Source: Pyronema omphalodes (Eukaryota > Ascomycota > Pezizomycetes > Pezizales > Pyronemataceae). From it: a stretch of DNA of 64,000 bases. Both the position numbers and the translations under genes were made by a program. Positions 11,751 through 23,369 of this stretch are shown piece by piece. Within the stretch, counting starts at the first letter, position 1, and every line of letters begins with the position of its first letter. A model generated the notes under the pieces. That model made no database searches and was not told the origin of the DNA. It worked only from the letters and a program-made list of their open reading frames with translations. The stretch spans positions 372,001-436,000 of the forward strand of contig JAJJXM010000036.1 in NCBI GenBank assembly GCA_024516155.1. Reading direction: 5' to 3'.

Positions 11751-14020
11751 TTGCATGTTGTTCAAGCTCAGTTAGTCCAATACAAACCATAAATCTTATA
11801 ATATGTCTGCTTATAAGCAGCAATCCAATTTTCATGGACCCTGCGCTGTGCTGTGTTAGCACCAACTATAGGTATGCATCTTATGCATCGTACCACCATA
11901 TGCATCATATATACATACATATGCCCTGCATAAGCCTGCATATTTTGCAACAGCATCAAAAGTTTTCGGCTACAGTACATATTCTTGATGCTCACTCTAA
12001 CTCCGTTCGTTCGTCAGGCTGGCTCAGTTTAACGCAGCTCCATCCACCTCCATCTCCACCCGCAGAACGCGCGCGTATGTAGCAGTAAATGTAATTCGCC
12101 CATCGAGTCATAAACTATCCATCCTTCAGATCGCGTCAAAGATCAAACGTTGTTGTTGTTGTTGTGGGTGTGTTGGAGTTTCTTTGGCTCTTTGGCTCAT
12201 CGTGTGCATCCAGGGGCATCCCCGCGACGATCAACGATATGCAGGATATGATTCGTGGGTATTTATAGATGCATCGAAAGTTGACCTGGGGTTTAGTGCA
12301 TCTGGCGGACCAGTATGGTGTTAGTTTCGAACTTTCGAAGGTGGTTTAGTGATTTAGTGGGGTGTCCCGGGGTTATGGATAACATGGGGATTGGGGATAT
12401 CGTCGGTGATTTTTGAATTTTGAAGTTCGCGTGGAGATTGAGTTTATATATTGTGTCATACTGTGCCCATAAAATACAACCAACTGTCAACGAGAATAAG
12501 AGGGGAGGTGGCTGACTGGCTATCTGGTACATAAGGCTGATCTGATCAAGCTTGTTATGTGATGTGATGTGTTTCCGATCTCGGTTGTGCTCGTTCATGC
12601 TTATGCACCATACATATGCGTCTCGTTTCGCGGTGGTGGGTTTATCTGACCTTCCTTCCTTTATTCCCTCCCTCCACTCCACATCCCTTCCTTTCCCTTG
12701 TCGTGCTTATCGTGTAACCGTTCATCTCTCCCCAAAACCAAATAAAAAAAGCATCTACCAGGGCTGCTAGCTATTGATTTATTTTTTTTTTTACTTTATT
12801 GCGCACACCCATACATAGCGTTTGCGGGGCCCACCAATCCATCCATCCATCCATCCCACCGATTCAGGTACCGATCGATTACAAAGCTTAAAAAACGAGA
12901 AATCATAACAGACCCGTTGGCTGGGGGGCTGCACAGACCGAATAACCGCCTAAGCGAGGTGGAGGTGGAGGTGGAGGTGGAGAATCAGATGGAGCAGCGG
13001 AAGCAGAGGTGGAGGAGAATGAGATGGAACAGTGAATGTGGAAGTGGAGGGACTAATTAACCCGTATTGTCATTGATTTCTTCCCTTGCTGATTGAATGG
13101 TATCGTGATTTGTGCCTTTGTCCGTTCTTTGTTTAGTCATTACTCCGAGACTGTGATGGTCTAACCGACCTATGAAAACAGCCTTCCTTAGAATTAATGA
13201 CGATCATCGGATTATCCGCTGCAGGTAATGCACAATTGATCCACCTGGGTATAGCAGTATCAGTGTCTTTGTGTCTGTATATTTCATTTCTCGTTCTATA
13301 TCCTTTTGGGACTTTTCCATCTCTCGTATTCCTTTGGGGACTCTTCCTTTCTCGTCTTCATACCTTTCGTGATCCTTCCTTTCTCATCCACTTTGGCATT
13401 TCAAAATCTCAAATCTCGTCCGTTCCTTGCTCGCTTGCCGGTAACTCGCTCCAGAAAGCAAGTCTGTTGAATAGCTAATAGAATAGCTGTCCAAGCCAGT
13501 GTTGCCGTTGCCCGATATTCACACACCATACAAACACACAGATCCCACCCTCCCCCCCCCCCTCGCCCCCAGTCCCTAGCCCGAGACTGCAAGTCACGAA
13601 CCTGCTCTTAACGACCGAGCTCGCTTTCGCAGCCCAGCCCCTCTACCATCTTTCTTTCTCCATTCCGAATTCACTCGCCATCCCCTCCCCTCCCCCCCCC
13701 CACTCTCTTTCGCCCCGCATCTCACTCACACCAACAACCCCCATCTACATCATATCCATTGCGAAAATCTGCGACCGTTCATTTTTATCATCTAATCGAC
13801 AAGAGGTCCAGAGCTGCTGCTGCTGCTATTCGGGTGCCATCCCTCATTTAGCTAGCCTGCTACTCTACACGTGCACCACGGTTCATCCCAGCTTCATTGC
13901 GCCCCTACCTACCTCTGTCCAACCCACCACAGCTGGACAACCAACCAACCAGAGAACATAAACAACAACCCCAAGCAAATTCGGTCTGAACAACAAACCA
14001 CCAAACCGCTACAATCATTG
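11751..14020. other. Intergenic and probable leader of the Myb-like gene
   Basis: No gene supported. It contains GAGGTG repeats near 12955-12985. Strongly pyrimidine-rich DNA with an 11-base C run near 13552 and a second C run near 13692 looks like the promoter and 5' leader of the gene that starts at 14021. A CTG run occurs near 13820. Confidence 0.45.
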
Positions 14021-14569
14021 ATGGCTATCACTACCATGTCGTCATCCCGAGATCGTCGCTCAAGCAGTCTCTCGGACCCTCCAACCTCCGACGAAGAGTC
14101 CGACAACAACTTACAGACACTGTCATCCGACCTATTCTCCGAGATTGCTTGGCTGATTGACTTTGTTAATCGTCACTATGGTCCCGATGAACCAAAAGAT
14201 TGGAAAATGGTTACCTACGAGTACAACCGTCATTTTCGCACCACCAAATCCCAGCGTGGTGTTCTAGTTACTTATTCAAACGTGCTTAGAAGGGGAAAGA
14301 GAAAGCGTGCGGAGGGTGAGGAATCGGCAACAAGAAAGCCGAAGCATTCTAGAGCAACACGCGGAGCCAAAAGAGCACAAACGTCGCCAAGAAACGAAGA
14401 AAAGGCCTCAGAATATGACGGCGATAACGACGACGAGGATCAACTTGTTCAATCCGACACAGCTGGAGACGACAACGACATTGACCATGGCGACGACGAC
14501 GACAGCGAGGGTAGCGACGCGGGCGACGACGAAAACAACGACGATGGTGATGACGACCACGCCGAGTAA
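14021..14569 (+). CDS. Acidic nuclear protein with Myb-like segment, 182 aa
   Basis: Start chosen at the ATG at 14021; a second in-frame ATG at 14036 is also possible, and an upstream extension would need a GTG start. Residues about 38-90 resemble the single Myb/SANT-like fold of many fungal proteins: an aromatic-rich helix (EIAWLIDFVNRHY), an acidic turn with a Trp, then YNRHF and a final helix ending VLRR. A strong basic nuclear-localisation stretch (RRGKRKR) follows at about 89-97. The last third is Asp/Glu-rich, interspersed with Gly, Ser and Asn, like a histone-binding or low-complexity tail. No intron is apparent. A nuclear DNA- or chromatin-binding role is inferred from composition, not from a named ortholog. 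Confidence 0.7.
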   Translation: MAITTMSSSRDRRSSSLSDPPTSDEESDNNLQTLSSDLFSEIAWLIDFVNRHYGPDEPKDWKMVTYEYNRHFRTTKSQRGVLVTYSNVLRRGKRKRAEGEESATRKPKHSRATRGAKRAQTSPRNEEKASEYDGDNDDEDQLVQSDTAGDDNDIDHGDDDDSEGSDAGDDENNDDGDDDHAE

Positions 14570-15376
14570 AGATCGACATATTGTAATTTCCTAAGGGTTT
14601 ACAACTGGAATGGCGTTGGTTTGGTCTTGTTTGTGTTTGTGTTTGGGTTTAATCGGTGTTCGTCGGCGCATAAAGGTGTTTGGTTACGGTATACCTTTGT
14701 CACTTTCTTTCCTACGGGCCCACTTGCTTACATACCCTGGGCCTGTATACTTTCATAGGCGTTGGTCCATGATTTCTTGTCATCTCATTATTTCCTTGTT
14801 TCTCAACAACTTACTACTACTAGTACTACTACTAACATTTGGGTCTTGTATCTGATTTCGATTTTTTTTTTTTCTTTTCTTTCTCTCATCGCGGTCGGCA
14901 TTGTTCTGTCTGTCTTCAACTACAGTTAGTACATACATATGCAATTCCGCAACAATCTGGAAATTTAATTTTATTGTTGCTAGTCTGGTCTGCAAGATGC
15001 GGTGGACCGTTAACCTCAGACAAAAATTAAATCAGTATTTGGCACGTTGTTGTTGTTGCTACTGGGATTTTAAATGCTGCTGCTTCCTTTTAGATCTATA
15101 GGATAAACAATAAATTCTTCTTCTCCTTACCCCCGTGTGACTCGTATACGTTCCGAATCTGGGCTGAGGTGAACGAAGCTATATTCGACCCCCTCCTTAA
15201 TGTCATCCAGTTAGTACATGCAACAGAACTACATATGCACATACCGTTACCCCCATGCATTGACCAAGAGTGCAACAACCACCACACTCAACGCATAGCA
15301 ACGCATAAAAAACAATTCCAACCGCCGCCCCCCTCCCATCAAGTTTCTCTTGTTTTTTTAATGAGACTCTCACCCG
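14570..15376. other. 3' flank and intergenic
   Basis: No gene seen. T-rich and C/T-rich low-complexity stretches lie downstream of the Myb-like gene. Confidence 0.4.
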
Positions 15377-15760
<384 letters not shown>

Positions 15761-18700
15761 CATGGTACCGGTGTTTATTAATAGTTATTCCCACTATTCA
15801 CTCTAGGTACCTTTGATGCATAGATTATAATGGAAAACATTCCCTTGTCATTCCAATTCCAATTCCAGTTCCAGTTCCAATTTTTAATTGCAATGAGATA
15901 AAACGAAGATCTTCTTTCCAGGGTCCTTAGTCCTACCTATCGCTTCAGTTAACGCCATCGTGCTTTCTTGGTGAATAATGGACCGCGTGATTGGCTTTCA
16001 GATCCGCTTGTATTTTTTGTGGATGCGGAAGTGGGGATGTTTACAAAGGAAGTATATGTACCCTCACAGTTACAGGATAACAGGATCACAGGATCACAAG
16101 ATAACGTTGAAGATGCCATCCCGTCAGCGTCAACACCGGGTGTGGTATCTTGTTATTATTATAAGGGATGGAATGAATATCAGAATATGGGGTTTGATTG
16201 ATTGGTAGGGAGAAGAATCATTTCGCTGCTGAATCCTGATGAAAATCTGAATGATAGTCTATGCATAAGGATTGTAGTATACTGGGAAAAGCTGGAGAAA
16301 GCTGAATATCGCCATATGGAGGGTGTATATACTATAGTGGGATGGCAGTGATATCATGTGAATGTATATAGGTATTTGAAAAGGCATGTGAAGATATAGA
16401 TAGTTCAAAACGGCCAAATGATAGTGACTTGTGGTTTTTAGTATACAACAGTAGAAGAGTTTGGGTACGGAACTCGAAAATTGAACCCAACACTTCCTGC
16501 TACTTCCAGCACTTCGGGATTTATATTTTAACTTCCTATCTCATGAGATAAAATAAACCATACCTCAGAATAGTCTAGGTATAACAAAATACTCTTTACA
16601 CTGCAATGGGTGGTTTTCACTCCAGCATAGAAACATCATCCGCCCTCCGCTCCTTCGGGGTTTTGGTTCAGGTTTTGCTTTATTTTCTTCCTGGTAGGAC
16701 CTTTGATGAAAACCTGTATACTGGATCTGGATCGTTGATCCTAGTTTGCTGAAGGGGTGGTTGGTATGCTTATTCAGATGATCGATCAGGTGTTTGTATT
16801 TGATGAGAAGCTTCTATTGACACTCCTTCGGTTGTAGGATTTTGAATTAGAAAGTCGCCGATTGGAAAATCCGACAGAGATTAAACCGACAGTTGTGGAG
16901 GTGATGCAATGAACTTCTCTTTAACTGGCAGTGACAGATATGAAGGTGATGAAATGGTCTCGGATTCTACTGGCAGATGTGGCGGTGATTCAATATTTGA
17001 TTATTCAACCGCATCTCGCAGAATACAATCAAGTGCATCCTATTTTTGGATGGCACGGTGTTGTCTCAAGTCCGCATTGGAGGTAACCACATGGCGGTAT
17101 GTTGAAAAGGACTAATCGCAAATAACTGGGACGAAGTTTGTCGGCATGGTGTTGCTGTTTCTGTGCCTCGAGTATGCTGGTATGAAATGCGGTTAATGAT
17201 GACCAGCAATGATGAATGGTGGGGATGGATCAATCGCGCTGTTATTCTAGTCTTCTTAACATATTTTAACCAGTGGTACAGCTGGATCCCCTCTGGGTGG
17301 GTGTATGTGTTTTTTTCCGCTCTCCTTCCGTTACATCCTCCATCTTTTTTTCATTCCACCCCCAGCATTGCATCCTCATTCTCCATCTTTTTCTCTGCAC
17401 AGACGAATCATTATACGCAGAAACCGTTCAAAAATAATTCATCTTCGGCATTGAAAATCACATTTATCTCACAATGAATGGTCTAGGAAGCCAGTCGCTA
17501 TGAGACGAGGAAAGCATGAGGTTTTGGTAACAGTTTACATGTTTCGTTAATTTCAATGGAATGTCACATATTTAAATACGAGTATACATAAATTAGCTTT
17601 CCTGTTTCTCATCCGATGGTACGGGTTATTCATGATCTCCATCTGAATATTCCCCGGGGATTGCAGCATGCAGGTAACCTTTATGATACGCGAAGGGCCA
17701 AGCATAAAATATCCGAGCCCTCACCGCCTGCAGTGTCTTGGAGAAATCACGGTGTTTTTTATGTAAGACAAATTTCGATTAATTAAGTAACTTGTTTTTT
17801 TTACCGAATTGAAAGGTTCTGATTCATGTTCCAGCTTTGATTGTAAGCGAGCAGTGAGCATAACCAATCCCAAGGGTCAACCGAGGATAAAAAAGTTTCG
17901 TCTACATTCTGCGTACATAGCTACTTCCAACAATCTTCGTCCTATCAAAGCAGTCAAAACTCTTATTCTGGGGTACCCTAAGATCAACATTAGAGGAATT
18001 GATTGACAGACTGCAGAAATAGCGGCATGCATGGCGGCTACTGTACAGAAGGAAGCCCGTGTGTGCGCGTTGGCGCTTATTTTCATTCCGCACTGCATCG
18101 AAGAACATACGATGCTGTATTTTTGATCTAAATTTTCTATATCAAAAAAAAGGCTTGATAACCTCTTTGAATGTTGGATTAAAATGTTCCTAAGTGCCTA
18201 CGCTAGATATCAGCTAAGGGCTATATCCAAGTCACCCGAGTGATGAGTCTGTAAACCAGGATTCGTATATCCGCCACAACGGACGACGCTAAGATTATCG
18301 TTCTTTAATACAAAAGGGCTAGCTTAACAATTAGAAATGATTTGTGGCATCAGTTGATCTTTATCCGACACATCCATGATTGACATCAAGACTGGTGGTG
18401 CACATCATGATCCACGCTATGATTCTTTTTCACTAGTGATATGAAGATCCAGGAACGTGCGCAGTTGAGATTGATTTTCCTGTGGTATGTTGACAGGGAA
18501 GAGTGAGTACCAAAGGTATGTATGTACCCAACCATGGGGTTAACGCTTATGAATTCTGCTCCGTCAACTGGAAAATTAGTTAGGATACAACCCTGATGTA
18601 CATGGACATGGGAACCTACCCCAGGCATTTCCATCAGGGTGCCCGTTGCCTCGGGATTGTCCCAAATTCGTCGCATCGCCGTAATGCCAGACGAGATAAA

Positions 18701-19618
18701 AATTGGTGCTGAGACATCTTTTTTTTTTTGGTCTATGTCACGCATGACGCATTGATCAACTGAAGGTCCTAAATCAAGGTACAGATCTGGAGTCTATGCA
18801 GACAGCAATTGGTACTAGGTGGGACATGTGGAGAAATTAAAGACTCATTACAGATTTCTCCACATCAGTGCACAGTACGTGCGTTAGAGATGGTACGTCA
18901 TTGGATATCAGGTGATGCTTAAATATGTTATTTACCTATCAACAAGTAATGATATAGGAAACGGAGTGATATATGAGAGAAGCCAATGGTTTACAAGACT
19001 TGCTGTCATATTACGAAGCGCCGAGAATCCAACAGCACGCAAATATCAAGTCACCGGTAGTTATGAATAGCTTTTTTCAAATAATCTTATTCTTCAACAC
19101 ATGCTCGATACATTTGGCAGTGATTTTCAAGATGATATTGAAATGGGTTCATGTCGAGATTATGCCAAGCTTCGGGCCGAAGTCGTCGGCACTCAGTAAA
19201 CCGCAAAAATCAAACCTAAGACATGCCAACTGTTAATATGGCCCAGCTTCGAGCTTCTAGAATCGGCTTCTACCGCTAGTCACCATATTGTACCCGGAAA
19301 GCTTGGGACTGCAAGCCAACTTTCAAAGCTAGTTGTCGTAAAACAAGCCTCCATCGAGCTACACGTGCACAAATCCACTATCACGGGCCTCTCATCGTAA
19401 ACGGTCCGTATTTATCCGCATCGATGAGCTTGAACCAAATGGAAGGTATATAACTAGTATTGTTCGCTTCCAGTTGTTCGTATCCTTCAAGTCCATCAAT
19501 ACACCCACCGCTAATAACCCATCCGTTTGTTAAATATTACCGCTAAACAAAATCAGATCTAGAGTATATACCCTTCAGTTCATCTGATTCATACATATAT
19601 CTAACAAATCATAGTACA
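15761..19618. other. Gene-poor intergenic region
   Basis: No gene convincingly supported over nearly 4 kb. The direct repeats (AATTCCAATTCC near 15855, AGGATCACAGGATCAC near 16080) are short. A minus-strand frame at 18386-18745 (119 codons) looks mildly protein-like but has no recognisable domain. A perfect 11-bp hairpin lies at 18827-18864. TATA-like sequences for the next gene are near 19446 and 19565. Confidence 0.45.
18827..18864. repeat. Inverted repeat (11-bp stem)
   Basis: TGTGGAGAAAT is followed 16 bp later by its exact complement ATTTCTCCACA. It lies in noncoding DNA. It may be a hairpin, a terminator-like fold or a protein-binding palindrome; the sequence does not decide. Confidence 0.5.
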
Positions 19619-19834
19619 ATGAAGTTCTTCGCCGTCCTAAACGTCCTCATCCTCCTCCCCCTCGCCCTCGCTGCACCACAGGCAAAAAGCGGCCACGGAT
19701 GTTACAAAGAATGCGTGGACGATCAGATGTGTCCACAGGAGGTTTCCGCAAAATGCAGATGCGAGAACTCAATCGCCAAACAATGTGCCAGTCAGTGCAA
19801 AGTTACTGCACCGAAGGCAAAGATGTGTAAATAA
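19619..19834 (+). CDS. Small cysteine-rich secreted protein, 71 aa
   Basis: A single exon. A hydrophobic signal peptide (MKFFAVLNVLILLPLALA) has a likely cut after the Ala-rich stretch before PQAKSG. The mature part of about 50 residues carries eight cysteines (GHGC, YKEC, DDQMC, SAKCRC, AKQC, SQC, KMC), an even number that suits four disulfides. It ends one residue after the last cysteine. TATA-like sequences sit about 55 and 170 bp upstream, and an A-rich leader precedes the ATG. Size, export signal and cysteine density fit the broad class of fungal small secreted or effector-candidate proteins. I recognise no specific family and assign no activity. Confidence 0.75.
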   Translation: MKFFAVLNVLILLPLALAAPQAKSGHGCYKECVDDQMCPQEVSAKCRCENSIAKQCASQCKVTAPKAKMCK

Positions 19835-21282
19835 GCATCTATAGATGGATGCGGTGATGGGGAGTTAACAGCCAACGGTATAATCGGATGGATCATGTAA
19901 TCCTAATGTATAATTCTTTATAATCGACCTAATTCATGTACTCTTATCATGTTCTCCTATGTTTTCAATTTTTATATGGTCTAGATTTCAAGCTGTGGCG
20001 TTCGCTTCCCCTCGGGAACATCAAGGAGTTACCAAGTTAGGACACGGTTGTGGATTACCTATCACCATTCACTAGTTCTACCCCACAAAATGTGGGCTGG
20101 AGATGTCAAATGAAGTTGGGCTTTCTGTAGTTTCTGTTTGGCTGGGAAAGCACGGTTGGAGATTGCGTGGGTAGCGCACGGATCCTGTATCGACCACGGT
20201 CGACGATGGCCGATGTAAGAACGGACCGGAGCTAAAGCAAGCTAAGAACTTCATGTATGTTCGGCGTCTTCGCTTGTCTTATCCGATAATCTCTTGAACA
20301 AGCCGAACGGCCTTGGATCAGTCAACTAAAAAAACACTGTACATACCGGCACGGTAATCGAATTTATCAAACTTCTAAACTAAAGTCAGTTAACACCAAG
20401 GAAATAATACGCTAGTGCTGTGAGAATGTTGGGTTTGATCTGCAACATAGAGAGGGAACCCGAGTTTTGCTCACGGTATCACTCATTTATCTTTACTAAT
20501 TAAGGTCCTCATGACCTTTATGGCTTTTTCGATACGAGACGTTTTATATGTTTCCATGGCAATGTCATTCATGCAATCAATAATTGAGGCATGAGTTTCC
20601 CCTAAAGCTTCCTTTCACATTCGAAAATACCTGGGTATATATCTTTGTTCCTTCTACAAAACTTGGGGTAAGAATGTGCCAGCAAGGTATGTCATACAGC
20701 CAAGATTCTCTAACTCATTCTCACCAAGAAACTTCTTGCGGTATTGAAGAGTAGTGTTGAATGGACCCCTTTCATGTTTCCATTGATTTTGATCGTACAT
20801 GGTACAGGGAAAATAAAATGTTGTATTTTGAGTGTATTGATGGCTATCGTCAGGTACATACTTACAAAGGTCTATCTAGCAGTGACTTTTGCAGTAGTGT
20901 AGATTTCTAGAACTTCTTTTGGTGGCGTAATGCACTATGGTATGCGTTTGAAAGAGCACGCCTTTCTGAGACATCATAGAGCCAATGAATAATCATTGCC
21001 ATCGATTGTTGTTGGATGACGGCTCAGTCAATTTCGCATTGACTTCTGCACTTCAATCGGCAGGGTTATTTCAACACTTTGTGTTCATCTCACAATATGA
21101 CGTAATACACCGAAGTGCACAATTCTTGGACTACACTTGGAGCAGATTGTAATTTAACTAACTAACATTCTGCTGTAACTAGCATAGATAAGTAAAGAAA
21201 ATAGTAAAGAAAATAGTAGAGAAAATGGTAGAGTATGCATGGGTATGTAAACCCATCACTGTACCGTAAACCAATGAATATC
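19835..21282. other. Intergenic, no gene seen
   Basis: No domain-bearing frame or structured RNA recognised. A short GTAAAGAAAATA-type direct repeat occurs near 21195, downstream of the minus-strand gene. Confidence 0.4.
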
Positions 21283-23369
21283 TTAAGCAGATTTCTTCGG
21301 TTCGGCATCGAAGGCACAAGGCGGAGGGACACCGCGGTACTTGCCGGTCGTGTAGATTCCTCTGGCCTCGTTACCAACCCAGACTGCAAACTCCCATCCC
21401 TCCGGACTGCTGGCATATCCCTGGTTCTTCGAGACTCCAAGCCCGACCCCTCCACCACCATATCCACGGAGTAAAGCACGTTCAGCGCGGTTGGAAAAGA
21501 TTGCCTCGTCCTCGAGCTTCGAAGCTTCAATCAAACCCTTGGCATTAACTTCTTTCATGATCCATTCTTCATGCTTGTTGTACATGACACAGGCATGAGC
21601 CAAGTGAGTAGCAAACCGATTCGCCGAAGCAACGTCCTTGATGAAAATAGTGAGGAAAAACGATTCAACGTTGGACTCCTTGCACACGCGTTGATATCCG
21701 AGAAAGAGGACCTGGAGGGTCATGGGGATGTTGTTGACAAGGAGGTAAATCATCTCCTTTGCAACTACATCGATCTTGTCGGAGAAAGTGTAACCCTGAA
21801 TAACTTGACGCAGTTCATACTTTTCTGCCTCACGGAGAGTAGTACACGGCTCCTTGCAGGCTGTTACTAGTTAGTTGCTTTTCATCAATCTTGTTTCCGG
21901 AGAAACTTACCTCTGCAGCAGACGTGGAAGTTGCTTGCAGAGCAATGACACCGAGCATGTTCCTCAGTCATTCCAGTAGTCTCCATGAGAACTTTGTTTA
22001 CAACAAATCCTCGGTGGTTAAGGTGGATTGTGAGGGATTCTGGAATCACCTCGAACTTCCACTTGTCATCCGGAGGAAAGATAGGGTGGTGAGGGTCATT
22101 ATGAATCCTCGGGATACCGTTGATGGTAATCAGAGCCGGCGAATTAATAACGGTCCTTCCAGTAGACTCCGTGTCTTCGTTATCCGGGGATGGGTTTCCA
22201 GAAGCCAATCCAGCATAGCGAGTGAAACTGTCGCTGGGCTGTCTAGTATGAAGACCCATAAGGGGGGTTCCAGGATTTCCAGAAGGCAATCCAGTTCCTT
22301 GGGAAGAAGTAAACTCGGAGCTCGAGGGGATACCCGGATTGTTTGGAGTAGCCGGAACCGGAGAAATGCTCAAACCTCCCAAAGACAGATCAGATAAGGC
22401 ACCCAAAGAGGCTTGATGTCCTCGATTTCCTCGGTTTCTTTGACCTCCTCGATTGCCATAGGATCCAAGGTTGCCGCGGTTGCCTCGATTTCCTCGATTT
22501 CCCCGATTTCCTTGATGTTGTCCTTGACGTTGAATCGCAACATCTCCGGAAATTGTCACGCTGCTAGCAGGAGAGTGACCATTTCTCTGTTGGAAACCAG
22601 GGTTGTTGTAGTTCTGCATAGCAGCCTGGAAGTTTCCCTGTGGGTTTTGGTAACCTTGTCCGAAGCCGCGGCCTGCTTGAAGACCAGCGAGGTTGGCACC
22701 GAAATGTCCCCCGTGAGCATTAGCTTGATCTCCAAAGTTCTGCCCGTACTGTTGATGGCCGGGAGGTCCATTACCCCAAATTGAAGCTGGAAAGCTCCCC
22801 ATCTGGTGCTGTCCGTGCTGTTGTTGGCCAGGAGGTCCATTACCCCAAACTGAAGCTGGAAAGTTTCCAGTTTGGTGCTGTCCGGCATTGAAGCTCCAGT
22901 TTGCCTGAAAAGAGCCTTGAGCAGCGCGCTGTGCTCCGTTGGCCTGTGGTTGAGAGTTGTTGTTCGACATGTTCCCGGATGCGTCAGACGTCTCGCCGTC
23001 ACCTAAAAGGCGTTGGATGACCGCGAGAGAGTCGTGGAGAGCCTTTTGACTGCTGGTAGTATGAACTGACTGTCCTGCGCGTTGGGTGCTTTCTGGCTGT
23101 GGTGTGAAACGCGGTGGCTGACTTAAACAAAAGTTAGACAGAGGCTGCGCTGGATCTGGACCCACGCCCATGGCTCTCTTGATGGCTTCATGCCGCTGTT
23201 CATCAAAGTTGTGTGGGGAATAGTATCCCCAGTTGCGGGGAGGATCTTGCGGTTCGACGGTTTGTTCGGGCTCCAAAACAACCTTGTCATCGAGTCCTTT
23301 ATTTCGGCGATTTTTCTGCTTCCGATGCTCGGAAAATCCGGTTAAGGGGTTGCCTGATTTTGTTAACAT
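21283..23369 (-). CDS. Unrecognised Gln/Gly-rich protein with Cys-rich C-terminal segment, 678 aa
   Basis: Two exons, 23369-21911 and 21860-21283, separated by a 50-nt intron (GTAAGT...AACTAACTAGTAACAG), close to 679 codons. The start is the first true ATG; the open frame extends upstream only via GTG. N-terminal residues are basic (EHRKQKNRRNKG). The middle, about 115-400, is disordered and rich in Gln, Gly, Asn and Pro. It includes a near-duplicate unit (FPASVWGNGPPG and FPASIWGNGPPG) and a GNR triplet array. The C-terminal 200 residues look folded and contain CHC-x7-CC-x2-C-x3-C at about 476-493, possibly metal binding, ending in a Trp/Gly-rich segment. Prion-like low complexity plus basic patches suggests an RNA-associated or condensate protein, but I do not recognise the family. 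Confidence 0.8.

Noticed and set aside
13871..14020. 50-codon N-terminal extension of the Myb-like gene
   Set aside because: Needs a GTG start; the ATG at 14021 is in better context and the extension is low-complexity leader.
18386..18745. 119-codon minus-strand frame
   Set aside because: Some protein-like texture, but no domain, no homology I recognise, and a homopolymer near its start; kept only as a note.
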